Shown in pieces: positions 33,840 through 44,263 of a stretch of DNA of 64,000 nt (position 1 is its first letter; each line of letters begins with the position of its first letter). The notes under the pieces were generated by a model that saw only the letters and a program-made list of their open reading frames with translations, was not told where the DNA came from and made no database searches. Source of the stretch: Kamptonema formosum PCC 10802 (GTDB lineage: Bacteria; Cyanobacteriota; Cyanobacteriia; Cyanobacteriales; Oscillatoriaceae); the NCBI RefSeq assembly GCF_000332335.1, contig NZ_KB235949.1, forward strand, positions 246,538-310,537, read 5' to 3'. Both the position numbers and the translations under genes were made by a program.

Positions 33840-36800
33840 TTACCACGGACTGCCAATCATGGTAAAGCCAGACCAATAATAAGGATGCTTGAGATTGTGA
33901 GAGCCCTCCTTGAGCACTTCTGCCGGCAGGGAAACGCCGCTGCGAGTTCCACTCCCGCGCAACTCACCCCCTTCTATCCGCACTTCTCCCCGAATCATCG
34001 CTAGTTGAGCTTGACGCAGCGCCTCCGCCTTAATCTTAGCATCACTGAGGTGGCTGTAAAACTCGGTCATCAGCCCCAAAGTGCCGGCATCGCTAACGTA
34101 CCACAAACTCGCCATAGCTGTTTTGACTCCCGCCGCCACGGCAAAACCGGCAAACCCCAACTCCGCTTTTTCATCCCCTATTGCTGTGCGACAGGCAGAC
34201 AGCACCAGCAACTCCACCGGCGGACTGTTCAGGCGAAGGTTGCGCAGCTCGTCGAGGCGCAATTTTTCGTCCCACAGCTGAATGTAAGAGTTGCCGATAT
34301 TTCCCGCTTGGAATTCGCCATGTGTTGCCAGGTGAATGATAGGATAGGAATAGTTAGAACGCTGCGCCATAAGGTTGGAGCGAGTGAAGTCCTGATTCAG
34401 GAAAGCTTTGCCCTGCCACAAGTTCTGGGTAATCTCGTCTAGTTCCACCGGCACCGCCGGCAAGGGATTTTGGTCGCGAAATTGCGAAGCGCCCATCGCC
34501 AGCACTTGCGCCCCCTTAAGGGACTGATAGCGAGTGTCCATCAAACTGACGCTCGGTATTAAGGCGAGACTGTATTTTTCCACGATAAACTGTTTGCCGT
34601 CGTGCAGCGCCGCCACCGGCAGACTGCGCAACCCCGCATCCATACTGAAGAGCAGCGTATCAATTTTAGCCGCTTGCAGTTCGGCTTCAATTGGCGCAAT
34701 CAGCCACTGATATAGCTGCTGCGCTGGCTGCAAATAGCTGGTTTTGTTCCGCTGCTTTACATCTGCCAGGATCTCGCGAAAATCCCACATAGCAAGAAAC
34801 AGGTTTTCCCGCTTGGCTGCCGGCACAGTCTTACGAATCAATTTGCCTTCTGGCGTCAGCACTACCAGTTCCAATTCCTCGGGCAGTGCCGTTACATATA
34901 TGATAGCAGAGCGGTTGCCGGTTTGGGAAGCAATGGTTGCCAAAGCGTCTCGGATGCTTTCTGGGTTTGTCAGCTGGTTGGAGAGATTTTGCCCGAAGTA
35001 ATCGCCAAATTCCTTATCCCGCCGCTGCTCTAGTTGCGCCACTGCTTCCGCTGCATTCACCGCCAGAGGGCTGCTGTTTGCGGTGCTGAGACTCCCTACC
35101 ATCTGTTGGGCGCTGCGGTTGCTGTTGAGGGGACTGTTGCTGCCGGTGCTGCTGCTCGTATTGCCAGATAGAGTGATGATAATACTGCTTTGCACCGGCA
35201 CGGATTCAATTATACTGTTTTGGGGAACTTTTTGAGGACTAAAGTCCTGACTGTTCGCAACGGGAGTGCTGTTGACTGCGGGAGCGCTGGGATTGCCGGC
35301 AGCACTGTTACTGGCGTTGCTGACTTCTTCCGCACCCGTGCGGATCTCACCCGTATTGATTTCTCCCGTCCCACTATTGAGTGAGATTTCCCCGCTCTCT
35401 TGTGTGCCTGACGAGGTGAGATTGCCGGTGTTTATGCTGCCACCGGCACTGTTGGTAATGGTGCCGGCAGTTCCGCCAATAGCGCTGCTGGTTTGGTTGC
35501 CGGTGTTTATATTCCCACCGGCAGTATTTGTGATATTCCCGGAATTGCCATTGGTGGCGCTCGTGGTTTGATTGCCGGCAGTCACATCGCCACCGGCAGT
35601 ATTGGTGATATTCCCGGAATTGCCATTGATGGCGCTCGTGGTTTGATTGCCGGCAGTCACATCGCCACCGGCAGTATTGGTGATATTCCCGGAATTGCCG
35701 TTAGTGGCGCTCGTGGTTTGGCTGCCGGTGCTGATGTCGCTGCCGGCTGACACATCGATCTTACCCGAATTTCCCTCATCTGTGCGCGACTGGATATTAA
35801 GAGTCGTGACGTTGCTGCCGGCACGCACTTCAATATTGCCCGCGCCGGTGCTGCCGATGGAATCCAGGTTGCCTGCCGCAATGTTATTGCCGTTGATAGT
35901 AATATTGCCGGCAGGACCGGTTCCCGATTGGGTTGTGATAGCATTTGTCTCGACGGTGTTGCTGGCGCTGCTGACAGTAATGTCGCCACTTTGAGTTTGT
36001 CCGTAGGAGGTAATGTTAGCTGTGAGGGTAATTCTGCCCGGACTTGATAGGGTGATATCGCCGGCAGTGCCATTCGTAGAATAGGTGTCCAAATTGCCGC
36101 CGACAGCGATACTGTTTGAACTGTCGCTGCGGATGCTGAGATTGCCGCCTTGCGAGAAACCATCTGAGCGGATGCTTGCGGTTTCGACGTGTCTGGCGGC
36201 ATGAATGGTAACACTGCCGGCAGCCCCTCCGGAAGACATGGTGTTGAGTGCGCCGGCGCTGGTGTTTATGGCACCATTGCTGCTTTCAATTGTGATGTTT
36301 CCGCCGGTGCCGGTGCTGCCCTCTAGTGGGATGAAGTTCAGCACACAAGTCATATCCTCGCACACATCCTCAGTTTGAAAACCCGCCATTGAGGCAATCT
36401 GCGCTGTCTTAATATCCCCAGAAGCCGTCAGGGTGACAGAACCCCCATTCCCCTGACTTGAATAAGAGTACAGCCAGCCAGCAGCGGTGTCAATGCCACC
36501 GGCATGGCTGGTGAGTTCGATATTCCCCCCACTGCCTGCCCCCTGGGAAAACGACTCGATGTTAGCTGTTTTAATATCGCCAGAAGCCCTCAGGGTGACA
36601 GAACCCCCATGCCCCTGATTTGAATCAGACTTCAGCGCGCCAGTGGCGGTATCAATACCACCGGCTATGCTTGTTATCTGGATATTTCCCCCACTGCCTC
36701 CCCCCCAGGAAAACGAGCGGATGTCACTTGTTTTAATATCCCCTGAGGCTGTGAGGGTGACAGCACCCGCATTTCCCTGCGTTGAAGTAGAGGACAGCTC

Positions 36801-39800
36801 GCTATTATTGGCAGTGTTAATAGTACCGGCACTGCTAGTGAGTGCGATATCCCCCCCACTGCTGGTGCCATAGGAAGAGGATAAGATGTTACCCGCCTTA
36901 ATATTCCCAAAAGCCATCAGGGTGACAGCACCCCCATTTCCCGCGTCGGAAAAAGAAGACAGCCCGGCACCGGTTGTGTCAATGCCACCGGCACTGCTAG
37001 TGAGTGCGATATCCCCCCCACTGCCGGTGCCATAGGAACAGGATAGGATGTTACCCGCCTTAATATCCCCAAAAGCCGTCAGGGTGACTGAACCTCCATT
37101 CTCCTGACTTGAATCAGAGGATAGCATGCCACTGACAGTATCAATGCCACCGCCACTGCTATTCAGTGCGATTTTCCCCCCAGTGCCGGTGTCTGAACTC
37201 GACGAGATGTCACCCGTCTTAATATCCCCAGAAGCCGTCAGGGTGACAGCACCCCCATTCCCCTGTGCGGCGCTGGAATTGAGAGATCCCGCGCGGGTGT
37301 CAATGACACCGCCGGTACTGTTAAGGGTGATATTCCCCGCATCGCCAGACAGTATACTAGGCGCACTCACCGTTTCGGCAATCGTGATGTTCCCGGCGGC
37401 GCTTATCGAAATCTCACCCCCACCTGAAGTGAGAATCCCTATAGGGAAATCGGTAGCGCCACCGACAGTTACGCCCCCCTCTGGAGACTGGAAAAAGGCT
37501 CCGCCACTTCCCGCAGTTGCCTCTAAATTGCGGACACTGATGCGCAGCGGTTCTGCCGGCAGCCCAATGCCGCCAGTGCCTAACCTTGCTGTCTGGAAAA
37601 AGGCACTCCCTGCGGTAATTAAGGAGTCGGGTGAGCTGCGCAGGATATTGCCGGTTGCGGCACTGACGGTGAGAGCGCCTGCCGTGTTTATATCGCTGAG
37701 GGTGATGTCCCCCACTTCGGCAAGTCTTCCCAATTCTATCACAATATTCCCGCTGCCGGCATTGAGGGCAGTCCCCGGTGCCATCCTCACCGAACCGGGA
37801 CCTTTTTCGCGATAATTGAGATTGGCGCTGTTATTGTTCGCTCGCAGGGCGATATCCCCATTGCTTCCTGAAGTGTCGATGCTGGCGTTAATGTTGATGC
37901 TTCGACCGGCAATCAGTTCCAAACTGGCGATCGAGTCGGTTTGAATGGGTTCATTAACCGTAATATCATTGTGAGCTGCCAAAGTGACATTCCCTGCTAG
38001 CGTGTTAATCTTCTCCGCACCGGCAGTGACGCTAGCATCTGCGCTGGCACCAATTGGCTCGTCTTTTCCCCCACCGGCAATCGTGACATTTCGCGCACCG
38101 CTGAGGTTCCCTGTGGAGATGCTGCCGGCAAATGCGTTTATGGTGAGCGCGCCTGGAGTGCCACTCTCAGAAGAGAACTCAATAAATCCCTGGTTGATGA
38201 TATCACTCAACTGGCTGGTGATGGTAATGTCTCCCCCCCGCAAAAAGCCAGAGGATTTGATGTCACCTGTGGTGATAATACCGCTGGCAGAGAGGGTGAG
38301 TGATCCCCCATTCCCCTGACTTGAAGAAGAGTCGTACAGCTGACTGTCCAGCAGGGCACTGGTAGTATCAATCGCACCGGCACGACTGGTGAGGGAGATA
38401 TTTCCCCCACTGCCTGCCCCCTGCGAATACGACTTGATGTCACTGGCTTTAATATCTCCAGAAGCTGTCAGGGTGACTGAACCCCCATTCCCCTGACTGG
38501 AAGAAGAGATTAGCGTGCTAGCAGCATCAATGCCACCGGCACTGCTATTGAGTTCAAGCTTTCCCCCACTGCCGGTGCCATGCGACACCGAGCTGATGGA
38601 ACGTATCTTAATATCGCCAAAAGCCGTTAGGGTGACTGAACCCCCATTCCCCTGATTTGAATAAGAGGATAGCACTCCACTGGCAGCATCAATGGCACCG
38701 GCACGGCTATTGAGGGCGATATTCCCCCCACTGCCGGTGCCATAAGAATGCGACTCGATTTCACCTATCTTAATATCCCCAGAAGCCGTCAGGCTGACAG
38801 AACCCCCATTCCCCTGAAAGGAAGAAGATTCTAGCCAGCCCCAGGCACTGTCAATGGACCCGGCACTGCTATTGAGGGTGATATTTCCCCCACTGCCGGT
38901 GCCCTCCGAATGTGAGTCTATGCCACTTATCTTAATATTCCCAGAAGCTGTCAGGGTGACAGAACCCGCATTCCTCTGACTTGAATCAGAGAATAGTCTC
39001 CCACTGGCTGTATCAATGGCACCGGCACTGCTACTGAGGGCGATATTCCCCCCACTGCCTGTGCCCGCCCACGTCTCTGTACTGTAGTCGTAGTAACCAG
39101 AAAAAGAAGAGATATCACCTGTCTGAATATCCCCAGAAGCCGTCAGGGTGACTGAACCCCCATTCCCCTGTTTTGAATTGGAATTTAGCCTGCCGGAGGC
39201 AGTATCAATGCCACCGGCACTGCTATTGAGGGCGATATTCCCCCCATTGCCGGTGCCGGTGCCCTGCCAAGTAGATGCAGTCCAGTTATAAAAACCTGAA
39301 GGCGATCTGATGTTACCTGTCTTAATATCCCCTAAGGCAGTTAGGGTAACAGAACCCCCATCACTTTCCAGGGAATAAGCGGACAGACTGCCGGCGCTGC
39401 TATCAATGGCACCGCTGCGACTGTCCAGGGTGATATTCCCTCCCGTGCCGGTGCCTCCCTTCGATGAAAACTGCTCAGTGCCCCACTCATCTGTCCCTAA
39501 AGAAAGAATTTCACCCGACGCCGATAAAATCTCACCTGTTATAATGTCTCGTTCCGCCGTCAGGGTGACATTCCCCCCATCCCCATCATAAGAACTGGCG
39601 TCTAGAACACCGGCACTTGTATTAATCCCACCGGCACTGCTAGAAATGGCGATATTCCCCCCAGTGCCGGTGCCGCCGGCGGCTGTCTGCAGGGAATCTG
39701 TTATAATATCTAATGTAGCATTCAAGGTAATCGCCCCGCCGTCCCCCGATTCCGAACTCGTGTCAATATTGCCGGCAGCTATCCCCCCTGATGCCGGTAT

Positions 39801-40670
39801 TCTCACCCCAGAACCCGTCAGGAACACCTCGCCTGTTTCACTCACACTCAGTGCGGAGGCGTGCCCAAAATCTGGTCTGCCGGTCAGCAATTGCGGTAAA
39901 GAAAGAGGCTGCAGTCCCGCCGCAACCTCAGATCCTGTTAGCGCCGCCGGCTCGATGTCCAAACTCAACAAATGCCCCTCTTGAGAAATCCGCACCGCAC
40001 TGTCACCCGGCACTGCCGCTACCGTAATATTCCCCCCAGGACTTGTCAGGGTGCCGGTGTTTATTACTGTCCCGCCCAACAGCGTTAGACTGCTCCCAGA
40101 TGTTAAGCTTAAATTCCCCTCATTGACAATCGCCCCGGGCTGTGATACGGCAAAATTGAACGCACTCGGCGTCCCCACTAACACATTATAATCATTGCTG
40201 CCAACCGCATTAAACCAGCCCGCACCAAACCCGATGCCGGTGGCGGTTGTCGCGGTGAAGGATGCCGGCACGTTTAAAGAAGCATTTGGGCCAAATAGGA
40301 TGCCGGCGGGGTTCATTAAGAAGAGATTGGAGTTCCCCCCGCTAACTTGAATTAAGCCATTTATATAAGAGGCGTCCCCCCCGATTACTCGCCCGAAAAT
40401 ATTGCGGATATCGGGATTGCTGAGGAAGTTGGCAGTCTCTCCCTCACTGAGGCCAAATTTCTGGAAACTGTGGAAAAGATTCGCGCCATCTCTTGACAGA
40501 GAGCCGCCTTGTATGTTAAGGATATTTCCCTCAGGCGTGACCGCTGTGCCGGTGCCGTCGGCTGCCGGTGCGATAGTTTGCGCTTGGGTGAGTGCCGGTG
40601 CCCAAACTGCAGCGAGAATGGGAACAGCAACCAGTAACGCGCTCATCCGTCTGTCAGTAAGGGGTTTCAT
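33840..40670 (-). CDS. Giant haemagglutinin (TPS)-domain protein with C-terminal CHAT protease domain
   Basis: 2276 residues; ATG with TTAGGAG 10 nt upstream. A signal peptide (LLVAVPILAAVWAPALTQAQ) precedes a TPS/haemagglutinin domain nearly identical to that of the paralogue downstream. From ~300 to ~1750 the chain is built of ~42-residue Ser/Gly-rich beta-helix repeats (GGSVTLTASGDIKTGDISS, GSGGNIALNSSAGGIDTASG), then shorter 22-residue repeats (GNSGNITNTAGGDVTAGNQT), an Asn/Ser linker and a C-terminal CHAT domain with His in IHLATHGEF and Cys in LVLSACRTAIG. The final ~430 residues are very close to the paralogue's, showing a recent duplication. A surface or periplasmic peptidase displayed on a long stalk is the likely picture; substrate unknown. 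Confidence 0.9.
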   Translation of the reverse strand: MKPLTDRRMSALLVAVPILAAVWAPALTQAQTIAPAADGTGTAVTPEGNILNIQGGSLSRDGANLFHSFQKFGLSEGETANFLSNPDIRNIFGRVIGGDASYINGLIQVSGGNSNLFLMNPAGILFGPNASLNVPASFTATTATGIGFGAGWFNAVGSNDYNVLVGTPSAFNFAVSQPGAIVNEGNLSLTSGSSLTLLGGTVINTGTLTSPGGNITVAAVPGDSAVRISQEGHLLSLDIEPAALTGSEVAAGLQPLSLPQLLTGRPDFGHASALSVSETGEVFLTGSGVRIPASGGIAAGNIDTSSESGDGGAITLNATLDIITDSLQTAAGGTGTGGNIAISSSAGGINTSAGVLDASSYDGDGGNVTLTAERDIITGEILSASGEILSLGTDEWGTEQFSSKGGTGTGGNITLDSRSGAIDSSAGSLSAYSLESDGGSVTLTALGDIKTGNIRSPSGFYNWTASTWQGTGTGNGGNIALNSSAGGIDTASGRLNSNSKQGNGGSVTLTASGDIQTGDISSFSGYYDYSTETWAGTGSGGNIALSSSAGAIDTASGRLFSDSSQRNAGSVTLTASGNIKISGIDSHSEGTGSGGNITLNSSAGSIDSAWGWLESSSFQGNGGSVSLTASGDIKIGEIESHSYGTGSGGNIALNSRAGAIDAASGVLSSYSNQGNGGSVTLTAFGDIKIRSISSVSHGTGSGGKLELNSSAGGIDAASTLISSSSQGNGGSVTLTASGDIKASDIKSYSQGAGSGGNISLTSRAGAIDTTSALLDSQLYDSSSSQGNGGSLTLSASGIITTGDIKSSGFLRGGDITITSQLSDIINQGFIEFSSESGTPGALTINAFAGSISTGNLSGARNVTIAGGGKDEPIGASADASVTAGAEKINTLAGNVTLAAHNDITVNEPIQTDSIASLELIAGRSININASIDTSGSNGDIALRANNNSANLNYREKGPGSVRMAPGTALNAGSGNIVIELGRLAEVGDITLSDINTAGALTVSAATGNILRSSPDSLITAGSAFFQTARLGTGGIGLPAEPLRISVRNLEATAGSGGAFFQSPEGGVTVGGATDFPIGILTSGGGEISISAAGNITIAETVSAPSILSGDAGNITLNSTGGVIDTRAGSLNSSAAQGNGGAVTLTASGDIKTGDISSSSDTGTGGKIALNSSGGGIDTVSGMLSSDSSQENGGSVTLTAFGDIKAGNILSCSYGTGSGGDIALTSSAGGIDTTGAGLSSFSDAGNGGAVTLMAFGNIKAGNILSSSYGTSSGGDIALTSSAGTINTANNSELSSTSTQGNAGAVTLTASGDIKTSDIRSFSWGGGSGGNIQITSIAGGIDTATGALKSDSNQGHGGSVTLRASGDIKTANIESFSQGAGSGGNIELTSHAGGIDTAAGWLYSYSSQGNGGSVTLTASGDIKTAQIASMAGFQTEDVCEDMTCVLNFIPLEGSTGTGGNITIESSNGAINTSAGALNTMSSGGAAGSVTIHAARHVETASIRSDGFSQGGNLSIRSDSSNSIAVGGNLDTYSTNGTAGDITLSSPGRITLTANITSYGQTQSGDITVSSASNTVETNAITTQSGTGPAGNITINGNNIAAGNLDSIGSTGAGNIEVRAGSNVTTLNIQSRTDEGNSGKIDVSAGSDISTGSQTTSATNGNSGNITNTAGGDVTAGNQTTSAINGNSGNITNTAGGDVTAGNQTTSATNGNSGNITNTAGGNINTGNQTSSAIGGTAGTITNSAGGSINTGNLTSSGTQESGEISLNSGTGEINTGEIRTGAEEVSNASNSAAGNPSAPAVNSTPVANSQDFSPQKVPQNSIIESVPVQSSIIITLSGNTSSSTGSNSPLNSNRSAQQMVGSLSTANSSPLAVNAAEAVAQLEQRRDKEFGDYFGQNLSNQLTNPESIRDALATIASQTGNRSAIIYVTALPEELELVVLTPEGKLIRKTVPAAKRENLFLAMWDFREILADVKQRNKTSYLQPAQQLYQWLIAPIEAELQAAKIDTLLFSMDAGLRSLPVAALHDGKQFIVEKYSLALIPSVSLMDTRYQSLKGAQVLAMGASQFRDQNPLPAVPVELDEITQNLWQGKAFLNQDFTRSNLMAQRSNYSYPIIHLATHGEFQAGNIGNSYIQLWDEKLRLDELRNLRLNSPPVELLVLSACRTAIGDEKAELGFAGFAVAAGVKTAMASLWYVSDAGTLGLMTEFYSHLSDAKIKAEALRQAQLAMIRGEVRIEGGELRGSGTRSGVSLPAEVLKEGSHNLKHPYYWSGFTMIGSPW

Positions 40671-40876
40671 AAGGCTTGGCTCCTAAGGGGTTTATTGATC
40701 AAAAAACTTTTTATAATAGCATAACATGACCTGTCTCGCATGAGGGGTTGCGCCCCTCAACGATGAGCGGGCCCAGAAAGGCGGGGTGAGCCGGCGCTCT
40801 GTTTCTCCCACCGGCCCGGTGAGGGATGCAAAAAGTGCATGTAAAACATAAATAAAATCATTATAACATATTATTA

Positions 40877-40917
40877 GTAGCCAAATATACGATGTCCTCC
40901 GGTTGATATTTTACAGT
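40877..40917 (+). promoter_or_regulatory. NtcA-type activated promoter of cobA
   Basis: GTAGCCAAATATAC (40877-40890) is a perfect GTA-N8-TAC NtcA box. TACAGT (40912-40917) fits the TAN3T -10 element and starts 21 nt after the box, close to the 22-23 nt typical of NtcA class II promoters. Transcription would begin near 40923. Confidence 0.7.
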
Positions 40918-40943
40918 AGTAAGAGTAGGTGAACCCCAAATTC

Positions 40944-41792
40944 ATGCCGCTGAGCGTTCGAACAGAGTCTTCATTTAACTTAAACCCTATGACTGCTGAA
41001 ACTTCCCCCAACAAGGCGAACGAAAAGAAGTGTCTGGGTAAAGTGTATCTAGTGGGTGCCGGTCCGGGAGATCCCGGTTTGCTGACAGTGAAAGGCAAAA
41101 CGCTATTGGAGTGCGCTGACGCGGTGATTTATGACGCCCTGATCAGCCCGCAAATTCTGGCCCTAATTAACCCGCATGCGGAAAAAATTCATGCCGGCAA
41201 GCGCCGGGGGCGTCACTCCCTGGTGCAGGAAGAGACAGCTAAGCTGCTGATAGAAAAAGCGCACACCCATGCAGTCGTCGTGCGGCTGAAAGGGGGCGAT
41301 CCATTTGTGTTCGGTCGCGGCGGAGAAGAAATGGAAGATTTGGTCGCCGCCGGGGTGCCGGTGGAAGTCGTGCCGGGGGTGACATCAGGGATTGCCGCAC
41401 CGGCCTACGCAGGAATTCCCCTCACACACAGATCTTACAGCTCCTCAGTAACATTTGTCACCGGCCACGAAGCGGCGGGCAAGTACCGGCCCGAAGTCAA
41501 CTGGCAGGCCATCGCGCACGGTTCCGAAACCATCGTTATCTATATGGGCATTCACAACCTGCCGCATATCATTGCGGAGCTCGTTGCAGCCGGTCGCAGC
41601 CCGGAAACGCCGGTGGCCTTAATTCGCTGGGGGACGCGCCCGGATCAAGAAGAACTGACCGGCACGCTGGCCACCATTGTGCGGCAAGTTGAGGAAACTG
41701 GCTTTGAAGCGCCGGCAATCGCCGCCATCGGGGACGTGGTGAAGCTGCACAGCGTTTTGGCCCATTGCAGGCCGGTGGTCTATCACCCCTGA
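40944..41792 (+). CDS. cobA: Uroporphyrinogen-III C-methyltransferase
   Basis: 282 residues from ATG 40944; GTG 40929 and ATG 40989 are alternatives. GTG is disfavoured because the predicted transcript starts only ~6 nt before it, while 40944 has AGGTGA upstream. Conserved SUMT motifs are all present: [66 protein letters not shown] and VTFVTGHEA. The enzyme uses two S-adenosylmethionines to make precorrin-2, the first step of sirohaem and cobalamin synthesis. It is the short, single-function form, without the CysG dehydrogenase/chelatase part. The NtcA box upstream and nirA in the window indicate that it supplies sirohaem for nitrite reductase. Confidence 0.93.
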   Translation: MPLSVRTESSFNLNPMTAETSPNKANEKKCLGKVYLVGAGPGDPGLLTVKGKTLLECADAVIYDALISPQILALINPHAEKIHAGKRRGRHSLVQEETAKLLIEKAHTHAVVVRLKGGDPFVFGRGGEEMEDLVAAGVPVEVVPGVTSGIAAPAYAGIPLTHRSYSSSVTFVTGHEAAGKYRPEVNWQAIAHGSETIVIYMGIHNLPHIIAELVAAGRSPETPVALIRWGTRPDQEELTGTLATIVRQVEETGFEAPAIAAIGDVVKLHSVLAHCRPVVYHP

Positions 41793-41805
41793 CCCCTTGT
41801 GCCCC

Positions 41806-41962
41806 GAGAGGAAGAAACCGGGTTTCTTAACCAAGTTTCTCGGCAGAGAACGAGAGTCGATCGAGAAACCCGGTTTCTGGCCCCCGAGAGGAAGAAAGCG
41901 GGTTTCTTAACCAAGTTTCTCGGCAGAGAACGAGAGTCGATCGAGAAACCCGGTTTCTGGCC
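41806..41962. repeat. Tandem pair of ~79-bp units with MITE hairpin arms
   Basis: Two nearly identical units run from CCCGAGAGGAAGAAA to ATCGAGAAACCCGGTTTCTGG. Each contains two GAAACCGGGTTTCTT-type half hairpins separated by TCGGCAGAGAACGAGAGTCG. They lie between convergent cobA and the pseudo-caspase gene and may terminate both. Confidence 0.85.
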
Positions 41963-41979
41963 CCCTCGAAGAGCAACAC

Positions 41980-44031
41980 CTATCGGGCGCGCTGCGGGGG
42001 CTGCCACTGTTTGAGGGCTTTCTGGGCGGCAGTGCCGGCGGGCGTGTCAGAGGGGACTAACTTCGCCGCCGCAATAGCCGCCGGCAGCATCCGGACGCGG
42101 GCGCGATATTGAGCGATTTGCCAAATACTGTCGCCCCACTGGTTAATCAGGGTTCGGGCTTCCTGGTAATGGGGATCTTCGGGGCCGATATCCCGGACTT
42201 TGGCGATCGCTTTGCTATAAGAAGATGCCTGTCCCCGCCGGACGAGTTTTTGCGCGTCCGCCAGCAGGCGCTTGTTGGTGATATCGTCCTTGTAGAGCTT
42301 TTCCCAAACGTCAATTAGCTGCTGCGTTCGCTTATGAACCTCAGTCGCTTCCGAGGGCACGAGCCGGCCTGCGGCGATAGCGTCCTTATAATTTTCCTGT
42401 TTGGCGCGAGCGATGGCAATATCGAAAATCACCCTCCCCCAGCGGTCAATATTGTTCTGGGCTTCTTGATAGAGGGGGTCATTCTTGGGAATTTGCCGAG
42501 CTTGGGCGATGGCGTCACTGAACTGGTACGCCTGAGTCGGTTGCAGCGACACAAGCGCTTTGTTCAGCTTCTGCTGGTTCGCCTCTTGCGGATTCTTGGG
42601 CGGTTTAGCCGGTGCGGCGGGAATAACCGCCACCGGTGCCGGCGGTTTGGCTGCGGCGGGTTTAGCCGGTGCCGGCGGTTTGGCTGCGGCGGGTTTAGCA
42701 GGTGCCGGCGGTTTGGCTGCGGCGGGTTTAGCAGGTGCCGGTGCCGGTGGGGCGGGAATAACCGCCACCGGTGTTGGGGGTTTGGGTTCGGCGGGTTTGA
42801 CAGGTGCCGGTGGGGCGGTGGGAGTTGGCTTGACAGCCGCCGGCACTTGTTCAGAGGGTGCCGGTGCCGGTTGGTGAGCTAACTTCTGCTGCCCAAATTT
42901 GAGCAAATCGGCGACGAGAAAGCCAAATAGCACCAGCAGCCCCACGACGGCACTCCCCAGCAAACCCAGGGCCAGGGGCGCTACCGGCACCCCCCGGGTG
43001 GGTGTGCCAGGGGGGGGTGGTGTCTGGGATGGCGGCGACTGAGAGCCGGTGGGAGAGGCGGGCACCGGCGTTTGTGGCGTTTGTGGCTGGGGGGCGCTAG
43101 TTTCTGGGGGAGTCTTGCCGTTGTGAGAAAGCACGGGTGGCTTGGGTTGCGCGGGGGGCTCGCCGGTCAGGGCATTGGCCACCGCTCCTGTCGCCACCGG
43201 CTCCCTGAGCGCCCCCACTTGTTCTGGAACCAGCTCCCACTCCTCAGGCCGGAGGGGCACAGCGGGGAGCAACCACTGCTCTGGGGTTGGCGAGTCGATG
43301 TCGGGTAAAAGAGTATAGCTGAGTTTTTCTGGCGGGTTGAATGTGATTAATAAATCTTGCCGGGGGCTTTTATATTCTTCCCACAATTGAGGCAGGCGAT
43401 CGCTCAAGAATTCCGCCAGACCCTCGAAGGTTTTGCACTTGCCAGAGCGCAGCCCTTCCAGGAGCGCCGCTGTAAAAAATCCGTGTTGCAGGGCATCCGT
43501 TTCTGAGGAAAAATCGCTGTTCTGGCAGGAGAGCAGCACCGGGATTTCCATCTCGCGAGCTAATTTCGCGATCCGAGATCCTATCTGCTGCTCCGAGCCG
43601 GTGGCGGCGTACATATCTAGCAAGACCAGCACTTGTTGAGTCCGGCAAGACTTGAGGGCGCTAAAAAGCCATCTGGCAGAAATGCCGGTGCTGGCGATAT
43701 CGGCAGGATTTCCGTCTGCCGGCATCAGGTAGTCCTCTCCGTCCGCGCTGACAGCCACTCCGCAGAAAAACAGCCACAGGACATCTCCAGAGCGCAGCTG
43801 GTGCCGGCACTGCTCGTCTATCATCCTGAGAAGATTTTGCCGGTTTGGGTAGGTTGAGTGGCTGTCGGCAGGCGGCGAGGTGTCTGTCAGCAGCACACAC
43901 CGGTCAGGGGCAAAGCCGGCTGACTCAATGAGAAAGTTCTCTAGCGCCTGTGCGTCTTGTTTTGCGTAACTTAAAGCGTGAAAGAACTGATATTTATTGA
44001 TTCCGATTACAATTCCGGCGTAGTTTTTCAT
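41980..44031 (-). CDS. Caspase-fold protein without catalytic dyad (pseudo-caspase), membrane-anchored
   Basis: 683 residues from ATG 44031 (MKNYAGIVIGINKYQFF), which has AAGGA upstream; the frame is open 53 codons earlier but without family resemblance. Residues 1-250 form a C14/p20 domain. Where active enzymes read FSGHG this protein has FFCGVAVSADGEDYLMPADG, and where they read DxCxSG it has LVLLDMYAATG, so His is Val and Cys is Tyr. A Pro/Ser-rich region, one transmembrane helix (LALGLLGSAVVGLLVLFGFL, ~345), long PAPAKPAAAKP repeats and a C-terminal helical repeat region (YSKAIAKVRDIGPEDPHYQE) follow. A binding or regulatory rather than proteolytic role is inferred. Confidence 0.87.
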   Translation of the reverse strand: MKNYAGIVIGINKYQFFHALSYAKQDAQALENFLIESAGFAPDRCVLLTDTSPPADSHSTYPNRQNLLRMIDEQCRHQLRSGDVLWLFFCGVAVSADGEDYLMPADGNPADIASTGISARWLFSALKSCRTQQVLVLLDMYAATGSEQQIGSRIAKLAREMEIPVLLSCQNSDFSSETDALQHGFFTAALLEGLRSGKCKTFEGLAEFLSDRLPQLWEEYKSPRQDLLITFNPPEKLSYTLLPDIDSPTPEQWLLPAVPLRPEEWELVPEQVGALREPVATGAVANALTGEPPAQPKPPVLSHNGKTPPETSAPQPQTPQTPVPASPTGSQSPPSQTPPPPGTPTRGVPVAPLALGLLGSAVVGLLVLFGFLVADLLKFGQQKLAHQPAPAPSEQVPAAVKPTPTAPPAPVKPAEPKPPTPVAVIPAPPAPAPAKPAAAKPPAPAKPAAAKPPAPAKPAAAKPPAPVAVIPAAPAKPPKNPQEANQQKLNKALVSLQPTQAYQFSDAIAQARQIPKNDPLYQEAQNNIDRWGRVIFDIAIARAKQENYKDAIAAGRLVPSEATEVHKRTQQLIDVWEKLYKDDITNKRLLADAQKLVRRGQASSYSKAIAKVRDIGPEDPHYQEARTLINQWGDSIWQIAQYRARVRMLPAAIAAAKLVPSDTPAGTAAQKALKQWQPPQRAR

Positions 44032-44263
44032 TGGCAATTCCTTGAATCTGGCGAAAATACTTGGCGCATTAAATCCCCCAAATAGAAAGCGTTTTGCTGC
44101 CCGGAAACTGGCTTTTTCGACTTCCGCCGGCAGCTTTACAGCAGGGCCCGCAGACTTCCCTTGACAGGCCAGCAGCCGGTAGCCACGCACCTGCCGGCGT
44201 TATTGTTGCGCTAGCTGGTGATTTGCTTATACTTATCACAAAATGCCTGAAATGTCAAGGATT

